From CALIZF01 sp046292445 (GTDB lineage Bacteria; Pseudomonadota; Alphaproteobacteria; Rhodobacterales; Rhodobacteraceae), in contig JBKBQT010000002.1 in NCBI GenBank assembly GCA_046292445.1, positions 62,001-126,000 on the forward strand: a DNA stretch of 64,000 nt, given 5' to 3'. Below the pieces are notes generated by a model. That model saw only the letters and a list, made by a program, of their open reading frames with translations. It had not been told where the DNA came from and ran no database searches. The position numbers were made by a program, and so were the translations under genes. Of the stretch, positions 35,115 to 45,444 are shown piece by piece (position 1 is the first letter of the stretch; every line of letters begins with the position of its first letter).

Positions 35115-37205
35115 GTGAGCGGCGCGGTGGTGTTCGATCCGCATGTGGGGGCCGTGGCGCTCGCGCTGCTGGCCGGCGCGGCGGCGGCGCTGCTGGGCGT
35201 CGCGCTCTGGCGCGGCCTGCGCGGGGCGTGGTGGCGTATAGCGGCGCTGGCGGTGATCCTGCTCGCGCTCGCCAATCCGTCGCTGCAGGAAGAGGACCGC
35301 ACGGCGCAGTCCGACATCGTGATCGTCGTGGTGGACGACAGCGCGAGCCAGCGGATCGCCGACCGCCCCGCGCAGACGGCGGCGGCGCTCGAGGCGGTGC
35401 AGGCGGCCATCGCGCGCCTGCCGGGGACCGAGGCGCGGGTGGTGCGGTTCGGCGATGGCGAGGGCGATGCGGGATCGCTCGCCATGACCGCGCTGGCCGA
35501 GGCGGTGGCGGATGTGCCGATGGCCCGGCTGGCCGGGGCGATCGTGATCTCGGACGGGCAGGTGCATGACGCAGGGCTGGCCCCGCCGCTGCCGGCGCCG
35601 CTGCATCTGCTGCTGACCGGGCGGGCGACCGACTGGGACCGGCGGCTGGTGGTGGTCAACGCGCCGGCCTTTGCCATCCTGGGCGAGCCGGTGACGCTCA
35701 CGCTGCGCGTCGAGGATCAGGGCGCGGTGCCGCGCGGGATCGCGCCGCGCGCCGTGGTGCGGGCCTCGATCGACGGGGGCGAACCCGTCGATCTGCCGGT
35801 GCCGGTGGGTGTGAATGTCGATTTCCCGGTCACGCTGCCGCATGGCGGGCTCAACGTGCTGCAGTTCACCGTCGCGACCGAGCCGGGCGAGCTCACGGGC
35901 CGCAACAATGCCGCCGTCGTGCAGATCAACGGCGTGCGCGACCGGCTGCGCGTCCTTCTGGTGTCGGGCGAGCCGCATGCGGGCGAGCGGGTCTGGCGCA
36001 ACCTGCTGAAATCCGACGCGAGCGTGGATCTGGTGCATTTCACCATCCTGCGCCCGCCGGAAAAGCAGGACGGCGTGCCGGTCAGCGAATTGTCCCTCAT
36101 CGCCTTTCCGACGCGCGAATTGTTCGTCGAGAAGATCAAGGAATTCGATCTGATCGTGTTCGACCGCTACCGCCGGCGCGGCATCCTGCCGACGGTGTAT
36201 CTGGAAAACGTGCGCGACTATGCCCGCGAAGGCGGGGCCGTGCTGATCGCAGCGGGGCCCGAGTTCGGGTCGGCCGACAGCCTCTGGCGCTCGCCCCTGG
36301 CCGAGATCCTGCCGATCACGCCGACGAGCCGCGTGATCGAGGAGGGTTTCCGCCCGCAGCTGAGCGAGACGGGGCGCAAGCATCCGGTGACCGAGGGGCT
36401 CGATGCCGGGGTTGACGGTGGCGCGGATGGCGGCTGGGGCCGCTGGTTCCGCCAGATCGAGATCGAGGCGACGGGCGGGCAGGTGGTGATGGAAGGGCTG
36501 GGCGGGCGGCCGCTGCTCGTGCTCGACCGGGTGGGCGAGGGGCGGGTGGCGATGCTCGCCTCCGATCACGCCTGGCTCTGGGGCCGGGGGTTCGAGGGCG
36601 GCGGGCCGCAGCTGGAACTGCTGCGGCGGCTGGCGCACTGGATGATGAAGGAACCCGAGCTTGAGGAAGAGGTGCTTGTCGCCAGCGCCGTCGGGCAGCG
36701 GATGACGGTGACGCGCCGCACGCTCGGCGATGCGCCGGGGCCGGTGACGGTGACGGGACCGGACGGGGCCGAGACGGTGCTGCCGCTGGCCGAGGCGGGG
36801 CCGGGGCGATGGACGGCCGAGTGGGACGCGCCCGAGATGGGGCTTTACCGGCTGGCCGAGGGGGCGCTGCGCGCGGTCGTCGCACTCGGCCCCGCGGCGC
36901 CGCGGGAATTCGAGGCGACTGTCGCCTCGGCCGAGCCCCTGGCGGCGGTCGTGGCGGCCGGGCGGGGCGGGGCGCTGCGGATCGAGGACGGGATGCCCGA
37001 CATCCGCCGCGTGACCGAGGGTCGCGCGGCGGCCGGGCGCGGCTGGATCGGTATCACCCCGCGCGGCGCCTATGTGACGGTCGATGTGCGGGTGCAGCCG
37101 CTGTTGCCGCCTTGGGCGTTCCTCGTGCTGGTCGCGGCGCTCGCGCTGGCGGCGTGGCTGCGCGAGGGCGGGCGGCTGGCGGCCCGGCCGGGTGCCGCGG
37201 GCTGA
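35115..37205 (+). CDS. Membrane protein with VWA-like and glutamine-amidotransferase-like regions
   Basis: A 696-residue protein, last of the MoxR operon. It opens with two transmembrane segments (VAVALALLAGAAAALLGVALW-like and WWRIAALAVILLALANP). A VWA-like beginning follows (IVIVVVDDSASQRIADRP), though the full MIDAS is not visible. Further on come RVLLVSGEPHAGERVWRNLLKSD and a GGAVLIAAGPEFG segment typical of glutamine-amidotransferase-like domains, and a final transmembrane segment (WAFLVLVAALALAAWLREG). The GTG at 35115 follows a G-rich site; an ATG-led alternative a little upstream is in another frame. Role: envelope complex, inferred. Confidence 0.82.
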   Translation: MSGAVVFDPHVGAVALALLAGAAAALLGVALWRGLRGAWWRIAALAVILLALANPSLQEEDRTAQSDIVIVVVDDSASQRIADRPAQTAAALEAVQAAIARLPGTEARVVRFGDGEGDAGSLAMTALAEAVADVPMARLAGAIVISDGQVHDAGLAPPLPAPLHLLLTGRATDWDRRLVVVNAPAFAILGEPVTLTLRVEDQGAVPRGIAPRAVVRASIDGGEPVDLPVPVGVNVDFPVTLPHGGLNVLQFTVATEPGELTGRNNAAVVQINGVRDRLRVLLVSGEPHAGERVWRNLLKSDASVDLVHFTILRPPEKQDGVPVSELSLIAFPTRELFVEKIKEFDLIVFDRYRRRGILPTVYLENVRDYAREGGAVLIAAGPEFGSADSLWRSPLAEILPITPTSRVIEEGFRPQLSETGRKHPVTEGLDAGVDGGADGGWGRWFRQIEIEATGGQVVMEGLGGRPLLVLDRVGEGRVAMLASDHAWLWGRGFEGGGPQLELLRRLAHWMMKEPELEEEVLVASAVGQRMTVTRRTLGDAPGPVTVTGPDGAETVLPLAEAGPGRWTAEWDAPEMGLYRLAEGALRAVVALGPAAPREFEATVASAEPLAAVVAAGRGGALRIEDGMPDIRRVTEGRAAAGRGWIGITPRGAYVTVDVRVQPLLPPWAFLVLVAALALAAWLREGGRLAARPGAAG

Positions 37206-37285
37206 CGCCTGCCGGCGCGCGCCTGCGGCCTTGCGTTTTGGTGCGCGGCCCCTAGGGTTTCGCAAGTGCTTCAGGAGGCCGCGCC

Positions 37286-38731
37286 ATGGACCTGCCCCGT
37301 CCCGACCCGACCATCGTTGCCCGCAAGGCGCAGATCGTGGCGCGCCTGCGCGCGGTGCTGCCGGCCGATGCGGTGATCGACGCGGCCGAAGAGGTGCGCG
37401 CCTATGAATGCGACGGGCTGACCGCCTGCCGCTGCCCGCCGCTGGCGGTAGTGCTGCCGCGCTCGACGGCCGAGGTCGCGGCGGCGCTCAAGGTCTGCCA
37501 CGCCATGGGCGTGCCGGTGGTGCCGCGCGGAGCGGGCACGTCGCTGGCCGGGGGCGCGACGCCGACGGGCGATGCGGTGATCCTCGGCGTGGCGCGGATG
37601 ACCGCGACGCTCGAGGTGGATTACGCCGACCGGTTCATCCGGGTCGAGGCGGGGCGCACCAACCTGAGCGTGACCGGCGAGGTCGAGGGCGAGGGGTTCT
37701 TCTACGCCCCCGATCCGTCGAGCCAGCTGGCCTGTGCCATCGCAGGCAACATCGCGATGAACTCGGGCGGGGCGCATTGCCTCAAATACGGCGTGACGAC
37801 CAACAACCTTCTGGGCGTGACGATGGTGCTGATGGACGGCACGGTGGTCGAACTGGGCGGGCCGTTCATGGACGGCCCCGGGCTCGACCTTCTGGGCGTC
37901 GTCTGCGGATCGGAGGGGCAACTGGGCGTGGTGACCGAGGCGACGCTGCGCATCCTGCCAAGGCCCGAGGGGGCGCGGCCGGTGCTGCTGGGGTTCGCGA
38001 GCAACGAGGCGGCGGGGGCCTGCGTCGCCGACATCATCAAGGCCGGCGTGCTGCCAGTGGCGATCGAGTTCATGGACCGGCCCTGCATCGTGGCCTGCGA
38101 GGCCTTCGCCAAGGCGGGCTATCCCGATTGCGAGGCGCTCCTGATCGTCGAGGTGGAGGGATCGGAGGCCGAGATCGACGCGCAGCTCGCGCTGATCCTC
38201 GGCGTCGCGCGGCGGCACGACCCGGTGGCGGTGCGCGAAAGCCGGTCCGAGGCGGAGAGCAAGCGCATCTGGCTCGGCCGCAAGTCGGCCTTCGGCGCGA
38301 TGGGGCAGATCGGCGATTACATCTGCCTCGACGGGACGATTCCGGTATCGGCCCTGCCCGAGGTGCTGCGCCGGATCGGCGAGCTGTCGCGGGACTACGG
38401 GCTGGGCGTGGCGAACGTGTTCCATGCCGGGGACGGCAACATGCATCCCCTGATCCTTTTCGACGCCAACAGGCCGGGCGAGCTGGAACGGGCCGAGGCA
38501 CTGGGGGCGGAGATCCTGACGCTCTGCGTGGCGGTCGGGGGTTGTCTGACCGGCGAGCACGGGGTGGGGATCGAGAAGCGCGACCTGATGGGGGTGCAGT
38601 TCGCGCCCGATGACATGGAGGCGCAGATGCGCGTCAAGGACGTGTTCGATCCGGCCTGGCTGCTCAATCCGGCGAAGGTGTTTCCGCTGGCGGTCTCGGC
38701 CGCGCGGCGCGAGCCGCCGCGCGCGGCCTGA
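37286..38731 (+). CDS. glcD: Glycolate oxidase FAD subunit GlcD
   Basis: A 481-residue FAD-linked oxidoreductase, the catalytic subunit that oxidises glycolate to glyoxylate and passes electrons through GlcEF. The FAD-binding PCMH motif VVPRGAGTSLAGGATPTGDA is at about residue 80; further motifs are the FAD-contact GNIAMNSGGAHCLKYG and the C-terminal HAGDGNMHPLILF and LTGEHGVGIEKRD. The length is normal for the family. A CAGGAGGCC site precedes the ATG. It is followed by glcE, the small membrane protein and glcF in the same direction. Confidence 0.95.
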   Translation: MDLPRPDPTIVARKAQIVARLRAVLPADAVIDAAEEVRAYECDGLTACRCPPLAVVLPRSTAEVAAALKVCHAMGVPVVPRGAGTSLAGGATPTGDAVILGVARMTATLEVDYADRFIRVEAGRTNLSVTGEVEGEGFFYAPDPSSQLACAIAGNIAMNSGGAHCLKYGVTTNNLLGVTMVLMDGTVVELGGPFMDGPGLDLLGVVCGSEGQLGVVTEATLRILPRPEGARPVLLGFASNEAAGACVADIIKAGVLPVAIEFMDRPCIVACEAFAKAGYPDCEALLIVEVEGSEAEIDAQLALILGVARRHDPVAVRESRSEAESKRIWLGRKSAFGAMGQIGDYICLDGTIPVSALPEVLRRIGELSRDYGLGVANVFHAGDGNMHPLILFDANRPGELERAEALGAEILTLCVAVGGCLTGEHGVGIEKRDLMGVQFAPDDMEAQMRVKDVFDPAWLLNPAKVFPLAVSAARREPPRAA

Positions 38732-38780
38732 GGGCGGCCGGGCGGCGGGCGCCGGCCCGATGGCGGCTTGGGGCGGCGCC

Positions 38781-38809
38781 CGGGCATGAGTATTTGTGGA
38801 ACAGTGAAG
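38781..38809 (-). repeat. REP-like element, reverse copy of the one at 12388
   Basis: On the minus strand CTTCACTGTTC, CACAAATACTC and CATGCCCGG follow the pattern at 12388-12417. It lies directly in front of glcE and supplies an in-frame ATG at 38786 that should not be used as the gene start. Confidence 0.55.
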
Positions 38810-39889
38810 ATGCAGGCTGTGGTGGAGGACGAGGCCGGCGTGGTCGAGGCGGTGCGTGCGGCGTGCGGGCCGCTGCGCATCGTCGGCGGCGGCACGCGCG
38901 GGGGGGCGGGGGCGCAACCGGGCGCGGCGGTTCTGGCGACCGGCGGGCTGCGGGGGGTCGTGCTCTACGAGCCGGCGGCGCTGACGCTGGTGGTCCGGGC
39001 GGGCACGCCGCTGGCCGAGGTCGAGGCGCTGCTGGCCGGCGAGGGCCAGCGGCTGGCCTTCGAGCCGCCGGATTTTCGGGCGCTGCTGGGGGCGGCCGAT
39101 GGCTCGACGATCGGCGGGGTGGCGGCGGCCAATGCGGCCGGGCCCCGCAGGGTGCAGGCGGGGGCAGCCCGGGATGCGATGATCGGCGTGCGCTTCGTCG
39201 ATGGCCGCGGAACGGTCGTGAAGAGCGGCGGCCGGGTGATGAAGAACGTCACCGGCTATGATCTCGTGAAGCTGATGGCGGGCAGTCGCGGGCGGCTTGG
39301 CGTGATTACCGAGGTGGCGCTGAAGGTGCTGCCCGCGCCCGAGGCGCAGGCAACGCTGGTGCTGCCCGGGCTCGACGCGGCAGGCGCGGTTGCGGCGATG
39401 GCGCGGGCGCTCGGCACGCCCTACGAGGTCAGCGGGGCGGCGCATGTGCCGGGCGAGGGCACCTATCTGCGCATCGAGGGCTTTGCCGAGCAGGTCGCCT
39501 ATCGCGCGGCGCGGCTGCGGGCGCTGCTTGGCGGCGAGGTGCTGCCCGCGCCGGGGCCCTGGGCGGCGATCCGGGACGTGACGGCCTTCGCGGGGCGGGC
39601 GGGCGATGTCTGGCGGGTGCATGTGCGGCCTTCGGATGCGCCGGCGGCGGTGGCGCGGGCGGGGGCAGAGCGCGCCATGCTCGACTGGGGCGGGGGCCTC
39701 GTCTGGTTGCTGATGCCGACGGGGGCGGATCTGCGGGCGCGGCTTGCGGGTATCGCGGGCCCGGCCGTGCGCATGCGGGCGAGCGATCCCGCCGACGGCA
39801 TTGCGGCGCTGCCGCCCGAGGCGCCGGCGGTGGCGCGGCTGACGGCGGGGCTGCGCGCCGCCTTCGATCCGCGCGGGGTCTTCGGATGA
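38810..39889 (+). CDS. glcE: Glycolate oxidase FAD-binding subunit GlcE
   Basis: A 359-residue FAD-binding subunit, shorter than GlcD. Characteristic sequence is GPLRIVGGGTRGGAG near residue 25, then AADGSTIGGVAAANAAGPRR and the VMKNVTGYDLVKLMAGSRGRLGVITEVALKVLP stretch in pieces, typical of GlcE. The C-terminal part compares well with family length. The ATG at 38810 gives the usual spacing to the FAD motif; the ATG at 38786 lies in a REP-like repeat. Its stop overlaps the next small gene as ATGA. Confidence 0.92.
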   Translation: MQAVVEDEAGVVEAVRAACGPLRIVGGGTRGGAGAQPGAAVLATGGLRGVVLYEPAALTLVVRAGTPLAEVEALLAGEGQRLAFEPPDFRALLGAADGSTIGGVAAANAAGPRRVQAGAARDAMIGVRFVDGRGTVVKSGGRVMKNVTGYDLVKLMAGSRGRLGVITEVALKVLPAPEAQATLVLPGLDAAGAVAAMARALGTPYEVSGAAHVPGEGTYLRIEGFAEQVAYRAARLRALLGGEVLPAPGPWAAIRDVTAFAGRAGDVWRVHVRPSDAPAAVARAGAERAMLDWGGGLVWLLMPTGADLRARLAGIAGPAVRMRASDPADGIAALPPEAPAVARLTAGLRAAFDPRGVFG

Positions 39890-40125
39890 CGACGGCGATT
39901 GTCCGGCTCGTCCTGCCCGTCGCGGTTTTCCTGTCGCGCGTCCTGCTGCCGCCGGGGCTGTCGGCCGCGACCGGCGTTGCGGTTGCCGCGGTGGTCGCGG
40001 CGTTTGCGCAGGGGCTGCGCTGGCTGGCCGGCAGGTTCGGCTGGCCGGCCCCCTGCCCGACGATCATGGGTCTGTGCCTTGCCGGGGCGATCGTTCCGGC
40101 GCTTCTTCTGACCGGGGCGGGTTGA
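39886..40125 (+). CDS. 79-residue membrane protein between glcE and glcF
   Basis: Three short hydrophobic segments make up most of this protein: residues 3-22 (AIVRLVLPVAVFLSRVLL), 25-45 and a last one ending AIVPALLLTGAG. It has no enzyme motif. The ATG overlaps the glcE stop by four bases and the stop lies two bases before glcF, so translation is coupled to both. GlcF and GlcD are peripheral, so a membrane anchor or a bridge to the respiratory chain is an attractive but unproven role. Confidence 0.65.
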   Translation: MTTAIVRLVLPVAVFLSRVLLPPGLSAATGVAVAAVVAAFAQGLRWLAGRFGWPAPCPTIMGLCLAGAIVPALLLTGAG

Positions 40126-40127
40126 CG

Positions 40128-41441
<1,314 letters not shown>

Positions 41442-41494
41442 TTTGGCCCGGCTCGGCGCAGACACCGGGGCATCGCACCCGGAGGACGCGCCCG

Positions 41495-42283
41495 ATGCCG
41501 ATTCGCCGCCTCGCCCGCCTTGTGGCCCTGCTTGCGGTCATTGCCCTTCCTGCAGCGGCCCAGCCGACTGCGCTGCGCACGCTGGCCACCGGGGATGACG
41601 GGCGGGGCTGGGAGGCGGTCGGGCGGATCGACCTCGGCGATCGGGGGTTCTGCACCGGGGCGCTGATCGCGCCGGATCTGGTGCTGACGGCGGCGCATTG
41701 CCTTTACGACCGCACCAGCGGCGCCCGGATCGCGGTGGGCGAGTTCCGCTTTGCCGCGGGCCTGCGCAATGGCCGCGCGGCGGCCTGGCGCGGTGTCAGG
41801 CGGGCGGTTGCGCATCCCGATTACGTTTTCGACGGTGCCGACCGACTCGACCGGGTGGCACATGATCTGGCGCTGCTGCAACTCGACCAGCCGATCCGCC
41901 TGCCCTCGATCCGCCCCTTCGAGACGGGTGCAGGCCCCGGCGAGGGCGACCAGGTCGGCGTGGTGTCCTATGCCCGCGACCGGGCCGAGGCGCCGGCCCT
42001 GCAGGAGGTCTGCGCCGTGCTCGGGCAGCGGCCGGGGGTTCTGGTGCTGTCGTGCAGCGTCGATTTCGGATCGTCCGGGGCGCCGATCTTTGCCTTGCGC
42101 GACGGCGCGGTGCGGATCGTGTCCGTCGTCTCGGCCAAGGCCGAGATGACCGGCCAGCCGGTCGCGCTGGGCACCGCGCTCGGCCCGCCGCTGGCGGTGC
42201 TGCGGGCGGCGATGGCGCGGCCGGACGGCGCGGCGGCGGACAGGGCGATCGGGGCCAAGTTCCTGCGGCCCGGCGCGCCCTGA
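41495..42283 (+). CDS. Secreted trypsin-like serine protease
   Basis: A 262-residue protein with a signal peptide (MPIRRLARLVALLAVIALPAAA). The mature part has the trypsin fold: catalytic His in VLTAAHCLYD, catalytic Asp in AHDLALLQL, and catalytic Ser in DFGSSGAPIF, in the form GSSGAP rather than the common GDSGGP. It should act in the periplasm or outside. The substrate is unknown. GGAGG lies ahead of the ATG at 41495. It follows glcF by 53 bases but shares no function with it. Confidence 0.88.
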   Translation: MPIRRLARLVALLAVIALPAAAQPTALRTLATGDDGRGWEAVGRIDLGDRGFCTGALIAPDLVLTAAHCLYDRTSGARIAVGEFRFAAGLRNGRAAAWRGVRRAVAHPDYVFDGADRLDRVAHDLALLQLDQPIRLPSIRPFETGAGPGEGDQVGVVSYARDRAEAPALQEVCAVLGQRPGVLVLSCSVDFGSSGAPIFALRDGAVRIVSVVSAKAEMTGQPVALGTALGPPLAVLRAAMARPDGAAADRAIGAKFLRPGAP

Positions 42284-42409
42284 CGCCGCCCTCTTGAACG
42301 CCGGCGGGGCGTTTCCCATTTCCATGATGTCCGGGTGCCGAAGGGGCCCGGGCGGACGGCCCGGCCCCGTTGGGGCGGGCAGACCCACATCGCTCAATGG
42401 AGGATGACC

Positions 42410-42877
42410 ATGCGTACGTTCGATCTGGCGCCGCTCTATCGCGCCACTGTCGGTTTCGACCGGATTGCCGACCTGATGGACCGGGTGCTGACGAATGACG
42501 TCGCCCAGCCCGGCTACCCGCCCTACAACATCGAGAAGACGGCCGAGAATGCCTATCGCATCTCGGTCGCGGTCGCCGGTTTTTCGGCCGACGAGCTGAC
42601 CGTCGAGGTCAAGGATTCGACGCTGCACATCGTGGCGCGCAAGGCGCCCGAGCCCGAGGGGCGCGTCTATCTCCACCGCGGGATCGCCACCCGCGCGTTC
42701 GAGCGGCGTTTTGCGCTTGCCGACCATGTGAAGGTCACCGGCGCGGTGCACGAACACGGCATGCTCCACATCGACCTCGTGCGCGAGACGCCCGAGGCGC
42801 TCAAGCCCCGGCGGATCGAGATCGCGCGCGGTGATGCGGGCGATGCGGCACGGCTCGTTGCCGCGGCAGAGGCCTGA
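42410..42877 (+). CDS. Hsp20/alpha-crystallin family small heat-shock protein
   Basis: A 155-residue small heat-shock protein, an ATP-independent holdase. The N-terminus (MRTFDLAPLYRATVGFDRIADLMDR) is the IbpA-type pattern, and the alpha-crystallin domain (about residues 38-128) has YNIEKTAENAYRISVAVAGF, DELTVEVKDSTL and the conserved end GMLHIDLVRE. GGAGG lies seven bases before the ATG at 42410. An ATG six bases earlier is possible. Heat control is likely, but no heat-shock promoter was identified. Confidence 0.93.
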   Translation: MRTFDLAPLYRATVGFDRIADLMDRVLTNDVAQPGYPPYNIEKTAENAYRISVAVAGFSADELTVEVKDSTLHIVARKAPEPEGRVYLHRGIATRAFERRFALADHVKVTGAVHEHGMLHIDLVRETPEALKPRRIEIARGDAGDAARLVAAAEA

Positions 42878-42908
42878 GCGCGGGCCAAAGCGGTTCGCCG
42901 ACATCCTT

Positions 42909-42932
42909 CGGGCCGGGGAAATCCCCGGCCCG
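42909..42932. terminator. Hairpin after the hsp20 gene
   Basis: A perfect 11-bp GC stem with an AA loop starts 32 bases past the Hsp20 stop. There is no T run after it, so it may act as a stabilising or attenuating structure rather than a full terminator. Confidence 0.5.
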
Positions 42933-43030
42933 TCCGGTTTGCGGGGGCCTTGCGCTCAGTTCCGCCGGGGATGGCGCAGACGCAGCGAACGGCGCCGGAC
43001 AATGTCGGCGCGGACACCCTGTTGCCACCT

Positions 43031-43064
43031 GCGCCGGCCGGTCGAGAGAACGACCGGCCGGCGC
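43031..43064. terminator. Strong hairpin between convergent hsp20 and SSADH genes
   Basis: GCGCCGGCCGGTCG pairs with CGACCGGCCGGCGC around an AGAGAA loop, a perfect 14-bp stem. It begins eight bases after the dehydrogenase stop on the minus strand and probably ends that transcript. Confidence 0.65.
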
Positions 43065-43071
43065 CGATCCG

Positions 43072-44550
43072 TCATACCGACAGGCAGATGTATTTCATCT
43101 CGAGATAGTCCTCGATCCCGTGGCGCGACCCCTCGCGCCCGAGGCCCGATTGCTTGACCCCGCCGAAGGGCGCGACCTCGGTCGAGATGATGCCGGTGTT
43201 GACCCCTACGATCCCGTATTCCAGCGCCTCCTGCACCCGGGTGATGCGGCCGATGTCGCGCGCATAGAAATAGGATGCGAGGCCGAAGATCGTGTCGTTG
43301 GCATAGCCGATCACCTCTTGCTCGGTCTCGAAGCGGAAGAGGGGTGCGAGCGGGCCGAAGGTTTCCTCCTGCGCCACCGCCATGGCCTGCGTCACGCCCG
43401 TGAGGATCGTCGGTTCGAAGAACGCGCCGCCGCGGGCATGGCGCCTGCCGCCCGCGACCACGCGTGCGCCTTTGGCCACCGCATCGGCGATATGCGCCTC
43501 GACCTTGTCGATGGCCGCCTCGTTTACGAGCGGGCCGAGATCGGTTCCCGGCTCGAGCCCGTCGCCGACCCTGAGCGCCGCCACCGCCGCGCTTAGTTTC
43601 TCGGCGAAGGCATCATAGACCCCGGCCTGCACATAGATGCGGTTGGCGCAGACGCAGGTCTGCCCGTTGTTGCGATACTTGGACGCCAGCGCCCCCTGCA
43701 CTGCCGCATCGAGATCGGCGTCATCGAACACGATGAAGGGCGCATTGCCGCCCAGTTCCATCGAGCATTTCAGCACCTGGTCGGCCGCCTGGCGCAAGAG
43801 GATCCGCCCGACCTCGGTCGAACCGGTGAAGGTCAGCTTGCGCACCGCCGGGTTCTCGCAGAACTCCTTGCCGATGTCGGACGACCGTTTCGACGTTATG
43901 ACGCTGAAGAGGCCCGGCGGCACCCCCGCCCGTTCCGCCAGCACCGCCAGCGCCAGCGCCGACAGCGGCGTCTCGGCCGCGGGCCGGATCACGAAGCCGC
44001 AGCCGGCGGCCAGCGCGGGCGCGCATTTGCGGGTGATCATCGCGTTGGGAAAGTTCCAGGGCGTGATCGCGGCCACCACCCCGATGGGCTGGCGCAGCAC
44101 CGTGATCCGCTTGTCGCGCATATGGCCGGGGATGGTCTCGCCGTAGATCCGTTTCGCCTCCTCGGCGAACCATTCGATGAAGGATGCGCCATAGGCGATC
44201 TCGCCCTTTGCCTCCGCCAGCGGCTTGCCCATCTCGGCCGTCAGGATGCGCCCGAGATCGTCCTGTGCCGCCATCATGAGGTTGAACCAGGCCCGCAGGA
44301 TGTTCGCCCGCTCCTTGGCCGGGCGCGCGGCCCAGTCGGCCATCGCGGCCTGCGCGGCGCCGATGGCCCGCGCCGTCTCGGCCCGCCCGAGGTTGGGCAC
44401 CTCGCAGATCACATCGCCGCGCGCCGGGTTTGTCACCGGAAAGGTGCCGCCGTCGTCGGCGAGGATCCATTCCCCGGCGACATAGGCGCGGGTGGACAGC
44501 AGCGCAGGATCATTCAGGGTCTGGGCAAGGGTGGTGGCGGTGTCGAGCAT
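43072..44550 (-). CDS. gabD: NAD(P)-dependent succinate-semialdehyde dehydrogenase-type enzyme
   Basis: A 492-residue aldehyde dehydrogenase of the GabD group that would oxidise succinate semialdehyde to succinate. Visible motifs are TPWNFPNAMITRKCAPALAAGC, FTGSTEVGRILL, the catalytic Glu in MELGGNAPFIVFDDADLD and the catalytic Cys in NNGQTCVCANRIYVQ, with the late GGVKQSGLGREGS. The ATG at 44550 follows GGGAGG; the family length fits. The gene is divergent from the hydrolase gene; no gabT is nearby, so the exact aldehyde is inferred from similarity. Confidence 0.85.
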   Translation of the reverse strand: MLDTATTLAQTLNDPALLSTRAYVAGEWILADDGGTFPVTNPARGDVICEVPNLGRAETARAIGAAQAAMADWAARPAKERANILRAWFNLMMAAQDDLGRILTAEMGKPLAEAKGEIAYGASFIEWFAEEAKRIYGETIPGHMRDKRITVLRQPIGVVAAITPWNFPNAMITRKCAPALAAGCGFVIRPAAETPLSALALAVLAERAGVPPGLFSVITSKRSSDIGKEFCENPAVRKLTFTGSTEVGRILLRQAADQVLKCSMELGGNAPFIVFDDADLDAAVQGALASKYRNNGQTCVCANRIYVQAGVYDAFAEKLSAAVAALRVGDGLEPGTDLGPLVNEAAIDKVEAHIADAVAKGARVVAGGRRHARGGAFFEPTILTGVTQAMAVAQEETFGPLAPLFRFETEQEVIGYANDTIFGLASYFYARDIGRITRVQEALEYGIVGVNTGIISTEVAPFGGVKQSGLGREGSRHGIEDYLEMKYICLSV

Positions 44551-44652
44551 CTCGGGCCTCCCAATCGGCATCGGGACATGGCATGCCTGCATGGTCGCGG
44601 CCTGTCCAGCGCCGCCGATAGCCGAGGGTCGGATTTCCGGGGAGGGACCGCG

Positions 44653-45444
44653 ATGGACATGGACCGCGAATATGCCAACGGCGCCTTCATCCCCGGCAGC
44701 GACGCCTATCATGCCCGCTGGGCCACCGCCGCAGCGGCCTTTCGCACGCAACTGGGCGTCCGGGCGCAGACCGACCGGATCTATGGCGCCGGCGCGCGGC
44801 AGCGGTTCGACCTGTTTCTGCCCGATGGGGCGGCGCGCGGCCTCGTGGTGTTCGTGCATGGCGGCTACTGGTTGCGGTTCGGCCGGGGCGACTGGTCGCA
44901 TCTTGCCGCCGGGGCCGTGGCGCGGGGCTGGGCGGTGGCGATGCCGTCCTATACCCTTGCCCCTGCGGCACGGATCGCCGCGATGACGGGCGAGATCGCC
45001 GAGGCGGTCGCGGCCGCCGCGCGGCTGGTGGCGGGGCCGGTGGTGGTGACGGGCCACTCTGCCGGCGGGCATCTCGCGGCGCGGATGGCCTGCACGGACG
45101 TCGCGCTGCCGCAGTCGGTCGCCGCGCGCCTCGTGCGGGTGGTGCCGATCTCGCCCCTCGCGGAGCTGGAGCCGCTGATGCAGACCGCGATGAATCGCGA
45201 CCTCGGTCTCGACGCGGCCGAGGTCGCGGCGGAAAGCCCGGCCCGGCATCGCCCGAGGACCGGCGTCGAGACGGTGGTCTGGGTCGGCGGGCAGGAACGC
45301 CCCGCCTTCCTGTGGCAGGCGCGAACCCTGTCCGAGGCCTGGGACTGCCCCTGGCATGTCGTGCCCGGGCGGCACCATTTCGACGTGATCGACGCGCTGA
45401 CGGACGCGGACAGCGACCTGACCCGCGCTGTGACGCTAGGCTGA
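44653..45444 (+). CDS. Alpha/beta hydrolase, kynurenine-formamidase-like
   Basis: A 263-residue serine hydrolase. The oxyanion motif VVFVHGGYWLRFG, with HGGYW, resembles the HGGxW of kynurenine formamidases. The nucleophile lies in VVVTGHSAGGHLAARM and a candidate catalytic histidine in VVPGRHHFDVID. Aryl formamide or another ester could be the substrate, but no tryptophan-degradation genes lie nearby. GGAGGG precedes the ATG at 44653. Its last nine bases overlap the end of the convergent peptidase gene. Confidence 0.75.
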   Translation: MDMDREYANGAFIPGSDAYHARWATAAAAFRTQLGVRAQTDRIYGAGARQRFDLFLPDGAARGLVVFVHGGYWLRFGRGDWSHLAAGAVARGWAVAMPSYTLAPAARIAAMTGEIAEAVAAAARLVAGPVVVTGHSAGGHLAARMACTDVALPQSVAARLVRVVPISPLAELEPLMQTAMNRDLGLDAAEVAAESPARHRPRTGVETVVWVGGQERPAFLWQARTLSEAWDCPWHVVPGRHHFDVIDALTDADSDLTRAVTLG

